64,000 nucleotides of DNA from contig JAEMWC010001496.1 in assembly GCA_016490735.1 (NCBI GenBank), positions 84,159-148,158 of the forward strand, read 5' to 3'. Positions within the stretch are counted from its first letter, which is position 1. Each line of letters opens with the position of its first letter. The position numbers were made by a program, and so were the translations under genes. Below are positions 51,726 through 63,571 of this stretch, piece after piece. Under the pieces are notes generated by a model. The model made no database searches. It was given only the letters and a program-made list of their open reading frames with translations, and was not told the DNA's origin. The DNA is from Pachyseris speciosa. Lineage: Eukaryota; Cnidaria; Anthozoa; Scleractinia; Pachyseridae.

Positions 51726-52475
51726 AGTCAATGTCACCACAAACAGTCCTTCTCAGGACTACACTCACCCGGACGATCGTGCTTCACTTAGTTATGATTT
51801 ATTCGTTTTAGAGGTCATCTGTAACAAATATGATAGAAGCCTTTATTTGCCCTGATGAGCTCTACATTACTCCACAACAAAATTTTGAATTAAAAAACAG
51901 GGTCCTGAATATGACATATACAATCTTTGGTGTTTAAAAACTCTGAATTACTGTATTTCATATCAGAGCGCTATTATTCATACAGAGAGAGTTATTTTGT
52001 TGTTGAGGTTACCTCGTAGTGAAAGTAAATGCTGGCTGTGATCTTAAAGTGTCAGCACAATCTAATCTTGATGCCTCCACCCGCTGGATTTGTAGTTAGG
52101 TAGAGAGTGAGAGTCTTAAAGGCCGCTCTTACGTTTGAAACCTCCCCGTATATTGCTCACTATACGGAAGAACCCCCGGCTTTGTGCAGCAAAGAAAGTT
52201 ATTTTGTTGTAAATTTCAACCTCCCACCTAAAACCACGCTACAAAGCAAAATATGTTGTTGAGGTCTGTTTAGACTGAATGTTTAGTAGGTGTTGGGTTT
52301 GGTGCATGTTGCAACCTAAGAAAAACAATGCATTAAGTTTAGATTTTGATACCGTTTTCCCGGCCACATCCGCCAAGATAGAATGATCCCCGGTGGCGTA
52401 ACCTGAAGCGTTATAAAACTACGAATACTTAAAAAATGTTACCAGTTTTTCCTTATATTAATTTCTACACTGCAG

Positions 52476-52632
52476 GCTGTGGTAGAGATTCCAACAACAC
52501 CCTGTTAAGCCCTGGATATCCTAACAACTATCCAAACAACATGGACTGTGCTTATTCGGTTAATATTCCACACGGCATGGCGATGAACATAACCTTTAAC
52601 TATTTTGACTTGGAGTATCATCAATCCTGCAG
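52476..52632 (+). CDS. CUB domain 2, first exon
   Basis: Acceptor TGCAG, donor GTGAGC. It reads GCGRDSNNTLLSPGYPNNYP, MDCAYSVNIPHGMAMNITFNY and HQSCR. It is about 80 percent identical to CUB 1 exon 1 and two codons shorter. It starts in phase 1 and ends in phase 2 like its partner. N-glycosylation-type sequons (NNT, NIT) are present. It lies downstream of CUB 1 on the same strand, so CUB 1 and CUB 2 could be spliced in tandem; the phases allow it. Confidence 0.85.
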
Positions 52633-53298
52633 GTGAGCCAAAAATAAATTGCTTTCACATTGTTATATTACAGAACCTCAAATTCGTGATAATATAGAGT
52701 TACTGTGTTGTCTGTGGAAAAGTAATTTCACTGTTTTCATGTATTTGTCCCGTCAAGTTTTGTAACGGCCTCTGAAGAAACTCACAGTTGTTTTCAATAG
52801 ACCTTTTTAGCTTGTAGGTTTTATTTTCCCAATGTAGACCACGTGATGTTACCCGAGAGAACTCTTTCTTTGAAATTTCGCCTTACGCACGTGTATATGT
52901 ACGCATGATTTATGAAAAGACAAAAGGTAAACCCCTTTGGGAGGATCACATGGTCTACATTGGGAAAACAAAATGTGCAAGCTAAAAAGGTCTATCAATT
53001 GTACATAATAACAAACCCACTCGTGTCTCTGTTGCCGGCTTTGTTTCTCGTTTCACAAACGCTGTTAACTTTTATTTCCCTTGAGATCGGTTTGTTTACG
53101 TTTGATTTGCCTGGTTACATTTCCAGGTCGGAAATTGCTTGAAAGCCGCCTTAATTATACGCAGGCCAAAGGTGGGACTTTTGCTTTGCCATACCCACAC
53201 AGTAGTTGCCTCGTGATGGTTTACCGTTTCCTTTTCATTCGTTCATTCTTCGGGCCATGATGGTTGGCTTTTCACGTTTCGCAGAAAAAGCGCGACAT

Positions 53299-53593
53299 TA
53301 AAGCCCCATTTACACTACAGAAAAAAATGGGTCCGGACCGCAAAAAAAGTTGGTACGGACCAATTTTTTAACCGTTAACACAGTAATTTCGAAGAGCAAA
53401 AGGGGTCCGGACTCGTCTTTTTTCGGTTTTGGGGCGATAGGCGCCTATGGCCCCAAAACCAGAAAAAGGCGAGTCCGGATCCATTTCATGCAAACATGGT
53501 ACGGAAGGATTACACGGCAAAAATATCTGGTCCGTATCAACTTTTTTGGGGGTCTGGACCTATTTTTTTTCCTGTAGTGTATATGGGGCTTTA
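53299..53593. mobile_element. Near-perfect palindromic MITE
   Basis: Ends TAAAGCCCCATTTACACTAC and the complement of TAAAGCCCCATATACACTAC. The whole 295 bases fold back on a centre near 53445 (CGATAGGCGCCTATGG). GGTCCGGAC words recur in both arms. Non-coding; the target duplication is unclear. Confidence 0.75.
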
Positions 53594-53995
53594 CTCATAT
53601 AGCTGAAAGCTCTAAGCAAAAGGTTCTTTACGAGAAAATAACTTTTTTCCGAGACCACAGCTAAAACACCATTTAAAGATAATGAGAATTACAACTGAAA
53701 ATTCTGCAAAAAACTGAATAAAGATTTCACGAATTGTTCTGAAATATGCCTCTACACTATATTATCGGGTATTTAATTTTATCTTAGGTAGTTCAATTAG
53801 TGACTGACTTTTCGTATTATTAATAAGTTTTAATTAAAGTGATATATTCGTCGGTATGAACGCTTTTCTGAAAGTTTTCGAATCACGTAAAAAGTGACAG
53901 CTTTTGTTTTCCAAGGTCGAAAAATTAACTCTACATACCTATGACTCATTTCTCATCACATCTTATCATGAGCATAAACATTTTCTTGTTCACAG

Positions 53996-54180
53996 GTTTG
54001 ACTACTTGAGCATCACGAATGAGAATAACGAGGACTTTGGTAAATATTGTGGTAGCCGTTCTGGAGAAAGCGTTATTGTCACTGGACACTTTGTCAACAT
54101 ATCCTTTCAATCAGATGACAGTTGGAGCATGATGGGATACAACTTATCCTTCTCTGCTATTGCTGATATTCCTGTTTCTG
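53996..54180 (+). CDS. CUB domain 2, second exon
   Basis: Acceptor TCACAG, donor GTAAGT, phases 2 in and 1 out. It reads FDYLSITNENNEDFGKYCG, then VIVTGHFVNISFQSDDSWS and MGYNLSFSAIADIPVSG. It completes the second CUB domain with the fourth Cys in KYCG. The exit phase 1 matches the phase-1 start of the discoidin exon at 59155, so direct splicing would keep the frame. Confidence 0.85.
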
Positions 54181-54597
54181 GTAAGTACAGGGAGCTTGAA
54201 ATTTTTTGCTACGATAGCCCATCTAAAATATTACTTTTGCTCATGTAATAAAGATATCCCTTCCAGCTGTTGGGATATTGGAGGGTACCAAACGTTAAGC
54301 AAAGACCAAAATGTTTTCTTTCACGAAATGCCGAAATTCAGGAAGCCGAATACAGCGCAGAAAAATTTGCCTCCGTTTCAATAAATATCACATAAATTTC
54401 CTCTCAGTTAAAAAATATCCGCTTCTTATATAACTGCCATTTAGTCGTTGAACATTTTATGTAATGCTGCCAAGTCGGCGCAAATTCGTTATTCAACTGC
54501 GCTTGTCACCCACAAATGCTTACTTAAGCTGACATCTCTCGTTGTCGCTTTTTGCGCAAAGAAATGAAATTGATGAAAGCCATAAAATTCGGGTTAT

Positions 54598-54950
54598 ACC
54601 GTATTTACTCGATTAAACGCCGCTGTGGTTAAACACGTTTCTCTTTTAAATAATATTTGCAAATGATCTGCCGTAATTGTTGTCATTAGAAAGATGATTT
54701 TGAAATAAACGCCGCCCTTGATTAAATGCCGCATCGGACATGCTCAAAATTTAATAAAATTCCAATATGTCGCTTTTTGCTGCGATAGAATTTAATTGTC
54801 TGGCATGTACGTGCACTTGTGATTTTTCTTACAATCCTCGAATAAAAGCCTCGTTCTTCTGATTGGGTGCGGCGTTTATTGGTACTTTTGCTTCCATCTG
54901 CGGCGTTAAATCGAGGACGGCGTTAATAATCGAATAAATTCAGTAAACGC
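54598..54950. mobile_element. Short TIR element (MITE)
   Basis: CCGTATTTACTCGATTAAAC near 54598 and its imperfect inverted counterpart (AATAATCGAATAAATTCAGT) near 54945 bound a piece of about 350 bases with repeated AAACGCCGC or GCGGCGTTTA words. The TIRs are diverged; superfamily not assigned. Confidence 0.5.
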
Positions 54951-55082
54951 CTTTTTTACTGGAGGGGCTCGTATCATTCGGCTGAGAATATCGGGGATTT
55001 CAGTGAGCAACTGTAGAATTAATACTGGGCCGCTTTGGTCCACTTTATTTTACATGTGTCGGAGCTTCTTGAAGAGGCATAT

Positions 55083-55154
55083 CACAATCGACTTTACCGG
55101 CCAGTGTTGTAATGCGCATTTGAATATTGCATAGAAAATACGCAATATAAATGT

Positions 55155-55205
<51 letters not shown>

Positions 55206-55228
55206 CATTATTATTATTATTATTATTA
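55083..55228 (+). mobile_element. SINE/LINE 3' end fragment with (ATT)n
   Basis: TTGTAATGCGCATTTGAATA and the following bases match the 3' end of the SINE at 46752 in inverted orientation and run into an (ATT)n array at 55160-55228. Confidence 0.65.
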
Positions 55229-57340
55229 AGTGTATGGCAAAACGCCGCCTGCATTTTATAGTCTAGCCAACTCTGGTCCAAAATTGAGTACGTGCAACAG
55301 GATTTCGTTGGGAAGAATTTCCGGAAATAGTATACTTCTCGATCACTAGGTTGTCCTGACTTTCCGGAAAGTTAGAAGAACCGTTATATTCGTCCATTTT
55401 TCTACCAGCTTTTACTGTAGTTTTTCCAACATACGTCAACTGTGTTATTTCGCTCGTAAAAATATACTTTTAAATTAAACGGATTTCATCCGTACGGTTT
55501 AGCGCAAGTTTCAGCACCTAAACATTTCCAACATTTTTCAAACCGGAATGTTTGGACGAACGGACGATTCCACGACGCGACCGCCTCAAAACATAAATAA
55601 TGGCATTAGCACAAAGTTTGACCCATCAAGGCGGCAGCAGTAAAACTTGTTCGAAGAAAACGAGGTAGTTTTGAATGTCTATTTAATAAAACAGTTAAGC
55701 TGTTCGTTGAACAAAGGTCGTGAATTTAGATCCAACGAGAAGAATATCCTACAGCAACTAATTTACAGCTCTATCGGGTATTTAGACTCTTTCCGCCATT
55801 TCCATTAATTCAGCAGCAATGATTCCTGTAAATTAATACTGAGCGTGCCACTTTAATTCACTCTTTATTAGTCAAACAGAATTGCCAAGCTTATAATCGC
55901 TGAATCGATTCCAGTTCACATCATGTGGGTGGTGGACTACTTACAATAGCCAAATGAAGGGCAAACCACACATCATTCATACCCGGGAACGAAACATTAA
56001 AGTCAAACCATATAATTTGGTGACTGTCTGATCAGTAAGTTCCAGTTTTAACTTGGACGAAGAGTTTTTCAAAAGGTGGTGGATGGTATCTACTCAGATA
56101 AAATAAGCCAATTAACGCACGAGAAATTTGACAGCTAGGGTGGATTGACTTCTGTATGCTAATAATAGAGAAAAGCTTCCGTTGTGAAAATGTTTTAGCC
56201 TTAAGGTTGGCGTTTACCATCTTACAATGGAGTTTTATCGCAAGCTCTACTTTGGTGTTGTTATTCTCGAGGTTGAATTCAATCTGGCTTCAATTGAGTA
56301 TAGTTTGCAGTTTCAATGTGTCCAACTTGAAAAAGAACCAAACTACGTTGACTTCCTGTCGCTGAATTTGGGTAATTAAGGTGTGACATCAGACCTATTT
56401 GCGGGGGAGTCACATATTGCGGCTTTCGTTTTGGTTCACTTTATCACAATGATCCTAATAAATGTAAAAAACATTTTAGTAACCGAAAGCCTGCATTTCA
56501 AATATTATCTTTCTCAGCCGGTTTCTTTAATTATCCACAGATATACTTTCCACTTAATTTAATGCGTGAGGTTAATTGCTTACTGCACGTTGTTGGTGCC
56601 GGTGATTCACAAACCGCTCAGTAATGGTCATCTGACCAAAATCGACTAATACATGAACAAGTGGCTCTTTAAAGCTTCCAAAATCTGATTGGGAAAGAAA
56701 AAGTCTTGTATATACCTTCTATGGAATATTCCTTCTCGCTAGCTTGTGCTAAGCTGTTTACGTCGCCTGTGTGAACACTCAGTATACCTTCATCATCGAT
56801 CAGGCGGCTATCTAATTATTTTGAGGTAGCGCGGGTTTTATGGAAAGTACATTGGCATTTTATAATATAATTAATTATTGCACAATATGATATGAGGTGT
56901 AAAAGAATTTGATGTACAGAAGTGAGTAGTGTTTTAAAAGCTCTATTTTACCAACAGTGTGGCATTTATCATTTTACAAATAAGATGTGCTTTTTTTTTT
57001 GAGAACTTAAATTTATCGGGCTAAATTTGTCGTCAGAAATTGTTTGAGGTAAATATACTAAACGCCGGCGGCAGGAAAATGTTCTTAGTTTCAAACTAGG
57101 AATGAAAAACAACAACAACGATAATAACTTTAAATTGAAATTAAACTTTCTTCATATAGTAAGAGGGTCAGTAAAATTTAATCGGATTCCTAAAAGCTCT
57201 TAATATTTAATCGTGTCATCCTTTATCCATAATTTACTCTACCCGATGTAAACAGCTGTTGAACTCACTGTGTTTCAAAATATTTGTTTCGACTAAAATA
57301 AAATTTTACTATATAGACCATTCTAAGTTCTCACTGACAC
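55229..57340. other. No gene recognised
   Basis: Intron-like AT-rich DNA without conserved blocks. Short segments near 55320-55480 (TATACTTCTCGATCACTAGG) are diverged copies of the end of block B. Confidence 0.4.
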
Positions 57341-58650
57341 CTGAGAGAACTCCACATGACGACGGATTTGTCTTATAAAGAGTAACTCAAAACTCACCTC
57401 ACTTTAATATCGGTAGATCCATTTGCGACTGGATTTCCAGTATACGTTTTCCACTTTAAATTTTCGCACAAACGCAAGCTTTTCCAGCACATTCCACAAT
57501 TTTGTTTTCACGGCTTCTGTCATCACAGAAGTTGTCAGAGCCGTTTATTCAACTAAAATGTGTTTGTTAGCAAGTTTTCTAAACTTTCTGGTGTATTTTG
57601 AAATTCAATTTATCCTGAAGTTTTCTTTGATACCATAGTTTTACATTCTTGCCGAAAGCCGAATATTTTTACAACATGACCTTTCATTTGGTTTTAAAGA
57701 TTTGCTTTTGCTCTTAGCCGGCTTGAAAATCGCTTCTCAAATCTTCCTTGTTTATAAGCTGAAGCAAAGCTTTCCTTTCATTTCTGTACTTTTTTGCGCA
57801 TACTTGTTGAATACTGATATAACTGTCACAAAGAAAATTATGCTCCGCAATGTTCAATACAATTTTAACGTCCTCGTTCAATGGCATCTTCAAACTTTTT
57901 CCATCTTCATCCTCCACCTTCAAACAGCTTCGTTTACATTCTAAGCAAAAACACTGGACGTTTTTTCTGCAGTGCCTGACATTACGGTGGACCTGTCTCA
58001 TAGCATTTTTGTCGAGTTGCATTTTTTACTGCGTTTCCTAGTTGAGTGTTAGGTGCCGAGTTTGATCTGATCAAGATACATCCTCCATAAGGTGTCATAA
58101 ACCGCTCGTCTTCATAACGAGCTTGAAGAAATGACCATAATCGGTCTGTAATTAACTTGCTTCTGGCTCTTTTAATCAGCATATTTATTTCATAAATTCT
58201 CTTCTTTTGCTTTTGGTTTTGCTCCCTTCATCGCAATAGTTGTAGCTTCATATACTCTCAGGTACTTTCCTTTGTACACTCCCAAGTTTTTACGTAGTTG
58301 AGATAACGAACGATAACGTTAGAGAACTTTGGACATCACACGTAACATCCCTCGTATCATTGTATAAAGTCTTCGGCTTTTACTGAATTATCTGTCTCGT
58401 GTTAATTTTCACTTGCTTCTAGCGAACGTGAGGCTACTGGAATATTTCAGTACTTTTATTTCCAGATGTATACATGTTTAAATGATCAGACAGTGGCTTT
58501 CACGAAAACAGATAATACTGAGGGATGTAAAATGGTTTCTTTGTGAGAGCACTGTTTCATTTACCCCGTTTCATTGCATGTTGACTGAAAAAGTAAGCGA
58601 AAAAACGGACTACGCTTCGGTGTCATCTTGGCACCATTATCAAGTGAAGA
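57341..58650 (+). repeat. Diverged block A/B-like sequence upstream of discoidin exons
   Basis: TTTAATATCGGTAGATCCAT, CAAACGCAAGCTTTTCCAGC and AACAGAAGTTGT-type words line up in order with block A, followed by B-like TTTGGTTTTAAAG. The region equivalent to the signal exon (TTGTCGAGTTGCATTTTTTA, about 58010, and GTTAGGTG) has lost its open frame. A reverse-strand frame at 57714-58022 (HCRKNVQCFCLECKRSC, LINKEDLRSDFQAG) shares an INKEDL stretch with 30130-30453, in line with common ancestry of the blocks; a coding role is not shown. Confidence 0.45.
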
Positions 58651-59154
58651 ATGCATAGGAAAAGAAATTAATACTAGAAGCAAATTCATTCTTTCGGTAC
58701 CCACTCATCGCAGGTTTACGGCAGGTGTGTAGAGTGTCGAACTGTTTCGGGCAAACTTTGGAGATAACTGTTTAAAGAGAAACAAATCAATCACATAAGA
58801 AAGTATGCCTTGTGTAGTAATTGTGTTTAGTCTCCCCGCCCGCCCAGACTAGACTACCGTTTGCTAGAGAACTGCGCGATCCTTGGCGCTTGGCTTGTTT
58901 TACAGTCTATACAAAGTTATGATGTTAAGACAGGAGCCCATGTTGCAGGAATTAACACGCCACAGGGACATGTGGCAAAGACGAACACACGCTTAGTAGT
59001 CCATCGTACTTTCCGTTTCCGTTACTTTAATAGTTACGCTTGTTTTTTCATTCTTCCAAAGTTTCTCCCGAGCCATGTCCCTGTGATTATTACAATACAA
59101 AATGTTTTCGCGTTCTTATCAGCGTTGCCTATTGTTGTCTTGTTTTACATTCAG

Positions 59155-59468
59155 GATACTGTAGTGACCTGGATCTTGGAATGCAAAGTGGTTCAATCCC
59201 AGATAACAGGATAAATGCTTCCTCTGAGCTTAACGCCAGCACACCAGCCAAGAATGGCCGATTGAACTATGCAGCTGGATCATCATGGTGTGCATCCACA
59301 AATGACAGTAATCCATATCTACAGATTGATCTGCAGACACTTCACATCATCTGTGCTGTGTCCACTCAGGGGAATGCTAAGGCAGATGAGTGGGTGGAGA
59401 CATACACACTACAAACATCCAGAGATGGAAAAACGTGGATAGATTATAAGGACGGGGGACAAGTTGAG
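59155..59468 (+). CDS. F5/8 type C (discoidin) domain, first exon
   Basis: Acceptor TTCAG, donor GTGAGC, phases 1 in and 0 out. It reads GYCSDLDLGMQSGSIPDNRI, ASSELNASTPAKNGRLNY, WCASTNDSNPYLQIDLQTLH and VSTQGNAKADEWVETYTLQT, then DGKTWIDY. This is the classic start of a discoidin domain (Cys-x-x-LGMxxGxIPD, then AxxS, WC, YLQIDL, ITQG-like VSTQG and the Y-x-x-x-S-x-D-G-x-x-W core). These domains bind lipids or glycans on cell surfaces. Confidence 0.85.
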
Positions 59469-59670
59469 GTGAGCTGTTGGAGGAGTGTGGATATAGACAC
59501 TATTTTAATCACGTAGTATAAAAAATACGCGATGCGTTTGAGAGATATCTTCTTTACTTAAAGGGTGGTTAAAAACGATATACAACTACTCGGTAGACAG
59601 CTTGTACAGTTGTATGCATATCTTCTTGTCGATCATAGTTTGAAATTTATCATTTTTTTCCGAATTTCAG

Positions 59671-59818
59671 GTTCTCAAGGGAAATGTCGACAGCGCCACA
59701 GCAAATAAGAATTTTATATACCATGGAGTCTTAACAAGGTGGTTGCGATTTTTGAGGAGAGCCAGCCATGGTATGGCCTGCATGAGAGTGGAGGTGTTTG
59801 GAGTGAAGCAAAAACCAG
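59671..59818 (+). CDS. F5/8 type C (discoidin) domain, second exon
   Basis: Acceptor TTTCAG, donor GTAAAA (weak at +4/+5). It reads VLKGNVDSATANKNFIYHGV, RWLRFLRRASHGMACMRVEV. FxGN-like GNVDSxT, the R-x-x-R block and the closing C-x-R-V-E-V-F-G with the second Cys complete the fold. Phase 0 in and 1 out, so the two discoidin exons form a phase 1-1 unit like the CUB pairs. Confidence 0.8.
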
Positions 59819-60903
59819 GTAAAACAACAATAATGCTTTTATGTGATTATTTCCAATCAAAACTGCTTTTAACAATTTGTCTCATCGTTTTGAATACTTT
59901 TTATGACTGTGCGCTGATGTTTTGTTCAGTGTCGTCGAATGGCGAATAATCTCATTTAAGGGAGTAATGTCAAAGAACCATGGGAATTATTATGGTCCCC
60001 AGTTAGTAAGGAAACACTACTCAATTAATCCACCAGGGACTTTGATAAAATTGAAAATGTAAGAGGTATTAAATTAAAATATTGTATTTCTGCAATATTT
60101 CATGAACAATTCAAGGCATTTTAAGTAAGTTAATTTTGTTTTAAAAAAGTCGAAAGCTATGTTTCAGAAGAGCAATGGAAAATAAAAGTCCTGGACAAGA
60201 TCGATCTGATTAAAAACATACGTGTAAGGTCACCAGGTTGCTGGAGTGGGTTTGTTATGTCAAGGTTGTAGATGTTGTCGTGGCTTCTACAATAAGCTTT
60301 TCATTCCTTTACCGGCCAGGGATTGTAGAAAGAAATTTACGCCTTTCTTGCTCTTGGTTAGAAAAACACCGATAATTTGGCGCGTAAATTAATACAAAAG
60401 GGCAATGTATTCGTTTTAGCCCGTATAATCAGTTTTGCTTCTTTAAATTGCATGCTTCACTGTTTTGCCGTGTACAGTAAACAAATCAGTTATTTCATAT
60501 ATATTCATTAAAAAAAACTATAAGAACAAAGCTAACTGAAATACTAGAATCTGAAAACTCATATGTCGAGATAGATACCTTAATTTAACAGGATGAAAAA
60601 TTAAATTTCCGACTGGAGTCAAGTTTTAGTCTCTAACTTTCCCCTTTAGATTTTACCTAGACAGTAATATTTACATGCTGTTAAGCGATTTTTGATTCTG
60701 TTTAATGTAATCGTAAGACGAACCAGTAATAAAATTTATAATAATATTAATATTTATAATAGTAATATATAAGGAATGGTCCGCCTCGATTAGCTGTAAA
60801 GCTATTTGCGGCCCAGTCCACCAAAAATTATCCACTTTTAAATGAGTTGAAATAAAATTGAATTGAAATTGAATTGAAATGATGCTCTTTGGATTGCTAA
60901 CAG

Positions 60904-61173
60904 AAAACATCGCTGCTGGCAAGGTCACAGAACAATCTTCCACCTACAGTGACAATTACACCAATGGTACATCAGCTAAAGCAGTGGATGGGAATTCTGA
61001 CCCTGATTTTAATCATGGGAATTGTTCACGTACTTTGGAAGACAGTCCCAGCTGGTGGCGAGTGGACCTTGTTGATCGCGTACCTGTGTTTGAAGTGCGC
61101 ATAGTCAACAGGCTTATGTGGTCTTCTAACAAGTCGTCTAACATGAGCAATCGGGATTACAAAATAACATTAG
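60904..61173 (+). CDS. Fucolectin-type (FTP) domain, first exon
   Basis: Acceptor GCTAACAG, donor GTGAGC, phase 1 in and 1 out. It reads NIAAGKVTEQSSTYSD, SAKAVDGNSDPDFNHGNCSR, SPSWWRVDLVDRVPVFEVRI. AxGKxTxQSSxY, AVDGN, the HGxCS turn, WWxVDL and VxIVNR are the hallmarks of the eel fucolectin/tachylectin-4/pentraxin-1 family, a Ca-dependent fucose-binding F5/8-like fold. The discoidin phase-1 exit fits directly. The acceptor's pyrimidine tract is modest (TTTGGATTGCTAACAG). Confidence 0.8.
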
Positions 61174-61416
61174 GTGAGCGCCTTTGCAGCGATCAGTGTA
61201 GAAATGTCGGTAGAATACTTATTTTGCGCTTTTATTTTAGAAGATAACTATTCAAATGTGTTAACATGAATTTTCAAGTTTAACTCTCGCCGGCGAGAAA
61301 CAGATGTACCGCTGCTGATTCGCAGCAGTAACTTTCCATGTATCTAACTCTTTTGAGCGCACGGTGGCTCCTGATTTTCTGTTGATAGACCAGGTCCGTT
61401 GCATAGATTGTTTACC

Positions 61417-61730
61417 AAAAACAATTTCCGGAAGGTTTGGTTTTGAATTTTCTTTTGGAAAGAACGGTACGCGTTCTTAACCAATTTCGGATTGTTGCGC
61501 CGCGCTAAACTGGATTCTAGTTACAACATGCAAGAGGCCTGAAGCTAGTACGAAACATGAGAAAGTTGTAAATGGTAAACGAATTTCTATTGGGAACGTC
61601 CCAACAGGGAAAACAGGACTACCTTTACAGAATTTTCCGTTTGTCTCGCGCTGAATTTTCCTGTGGAACGAACCAAAAAAAAGGTTTACCATTTACATCC
61701 CAACCGGGGATTTTCGATTTTTGTGGTAAA
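61417..61730. mobile_element. Possible TIR element (MITE)
   Basis: GTTTACCAAAAACAATTTCC near 61417 and the inverted GATTTTTGTGGTAAAC near 61728 bracket about 310 non-coding bases in the intron of the FTP gene. The TIRs are imperfect and no target duplication was identified. Confidence 0.4.
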
Positions 61731-62075
61731 CGCTAAACAACCATACTCACTCTATTTTCACAAAGGGAAGTACAAATGAGTGTAAGAAGCTTTAATGTTT
61801 TTCTACTCTCGTTGCATCTCATCTTTCCAGTGTGCTGTTGAACCACTAACCTTAATGCATTTGAAAAGCCGTAAATTGTCTCTGTTAGAATTGCAGATGT
61901 GATTGAAATGTAGACATACTGTTTGAGTTAAGACCAACACCGAAACCTAGATTAGACCAGAATAGACTGCAGAGGTCATTTATTTTGGTTACCATAAGGC
62001 GAGATAATCTACTTTTGTATTAATTACCGTGGTCTCCCGGCATAAATTTTCGAGACGACTCTGGTGAAACCCGAT

Positions 62076-62107
<32 letters not shown>

Positions 62108-62680
62108 CTTCATTCTTTTTCTTTTGTAGTTTTGCCGTGTCTGACACGATTTAGCCAATTTATTAGCCAATTTCCAGCCAATTATTCTCCTGTAACGTGC
62201 AACTCAAATATTTTTCCGCTGAATAACGAGCTGGAAGCGGTTGAACAAAAGCATTAGTTGCCTTTCATTACCTCACCATTCAAGCGAATGGATCATAAGC
62301 AAGGAGTGTTATTATCTCCCCTGATATGCATGTTTGAGTTGAAAGGTTGTCTGCCAACAGACATCCTCGGACGATTGATGTTCTCATTGAACGAAACAGA
62401 GTGCCCGGAACGGAAGTGACCCTTATAGCCAATTCTCTTGTATATAGGTTATGCGTAGTATTAACGATCTCTGTCATCTCTTGATTCCACGGGAAAGCTA
62501 TCGCAACGATAGCCACCGGACGGAGACAAAAATATGGAGAGTTTGTTTTGTGTTGTGTTTTTGGTCGATAAAAGTGGCCTTTCCATTTAACAGCTCGCCA
62601 ATTTCACTTTTAGAAGCGTAAAAGATATGGCCTGTACGGATGGACCGTATCACCTGATAGTGCCTTCCCCAATTACACAT
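61731..62680. other. Intron, no gene recognised
   Basis: Non-coding; a TTTTC tandem run lies at 62082-62106. Reverse-strand open frames here have no recognisable features. Confidence 0.4.
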
Positions 62681-62681
62681 T

Positions 62682-63042
62682 GGGCGCTTTCCATTTGAAT
62701 GGAAAAACCGGAGAGAATTTTCTGTTAAAAGGAACAGGGCAAAGTTTCCTCAATCAAAATGAAAACAGGACGAGAGCGCGTTCCTTTTGCACTGAGTACT
62801 CTTTAAGAGACTGGGTATTAACCAAAACAGCACCAAACCGCTGCGTTAATTCATCGAGGAGCATGGAACTAGTGGGACGCTGCAAAAGGTACAGGATTTT
62901 TCGATCATCCCAATAAAAAACGAGAAAAAGAGGAATACCTCAGAAGGTATTCCTTTTTTTAGAAAAATGTTCCAGTGGAAAAGTCTGTGCCATTTGATTT
63001 ACCACCTGAACAACTGGGTTTCGTGAAAAAGGAAAGCGCCTA
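62682..63042. mobile_element. Possible TIR element (MITE)
   Basis: TGGGCGCTTTCCATTTG near 62682 and GGAAAGCGCCTA near 63040 could be terminal inverted repeats (10 of 12 bases match). The interior has CATTTGAATGGAAA and CGAGAAAAAGAGGAATACCTCAG-like hairpins. No clear target duplication. Confidence 0.4.
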
Positions 63043-63571
63043 TTATGAACTATTTACATCAATATGATTCTGAGAAAATTCTTTGTCTGACAGTGTGTTT
63101 CTGTAGTATGAATACCATCAACGTCAACCAATCATATAAGATATTTATGAGCTTCCATTTGTGTCAGCATTATTTGTTTTGTTTTGTTGTTTTGCTTGGA
63201 TTGTTTTCTTGGGTGTCTGTGGGTGGAGCGGGTACCTCAGGCCAAGCCATCACTCTCTTTAGAGTTGAAACTGTTTTGTTTATTTTACCCTGTATGCGAT
63301 TAATTAAATTTTTTACATGTGTCGCCATATCTCGCCAGCACACTTGTCTATAATTTGGCGATTATCGATCATTTGCATCGATCATTTACAGTTACTCGTT
63401 CACTTTGACGATGCGATTTTCAGTTTTGTGTGAGAGTATGGGACGAGAATGGGCACGACTGAGAAAAGAGGGTTAGAAGATTGAGTGATTGGGAACATTT
63501 ATGACCTTTACAGTCCTGACGAACTATCCACTGAAACTCAACTTTAACTTAGTTGTGTGTTATAATTGCAG

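Larger units (their letters stand above)
48933..51797 (-). mobile_element. Penelope-like element with intact ORF and inverted 3' copy
   Basis: A minus-strand element. Its 3' end and part of its coding sequence (48933-49411) recur inverted at 51313-51797, and a 67-base RT fragment (50208-50274) recurs in direct orientation at 51248-51314, between ORF and inverted arm. TTATTCGTTTT lies outside each end (about 48893 and 51800) and may be a loose target duplication. Such inverted terminal structures are characteristic of Penelope-like elements. Confidence 0.85.
51970..54270 (+). repeat. CUB cassette duplication, copy 2
   Basis: Second copy of 43200-45760. It includes the upstream AATATGTTGTTGAGGTCTGT and GAATGATCC segments, both CUB exons and the AGCCCATCTAAAATATTACT stretch after the donor. 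A palindromic MITE (53299-53593) lies in its intron. Confidence 0.7.
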
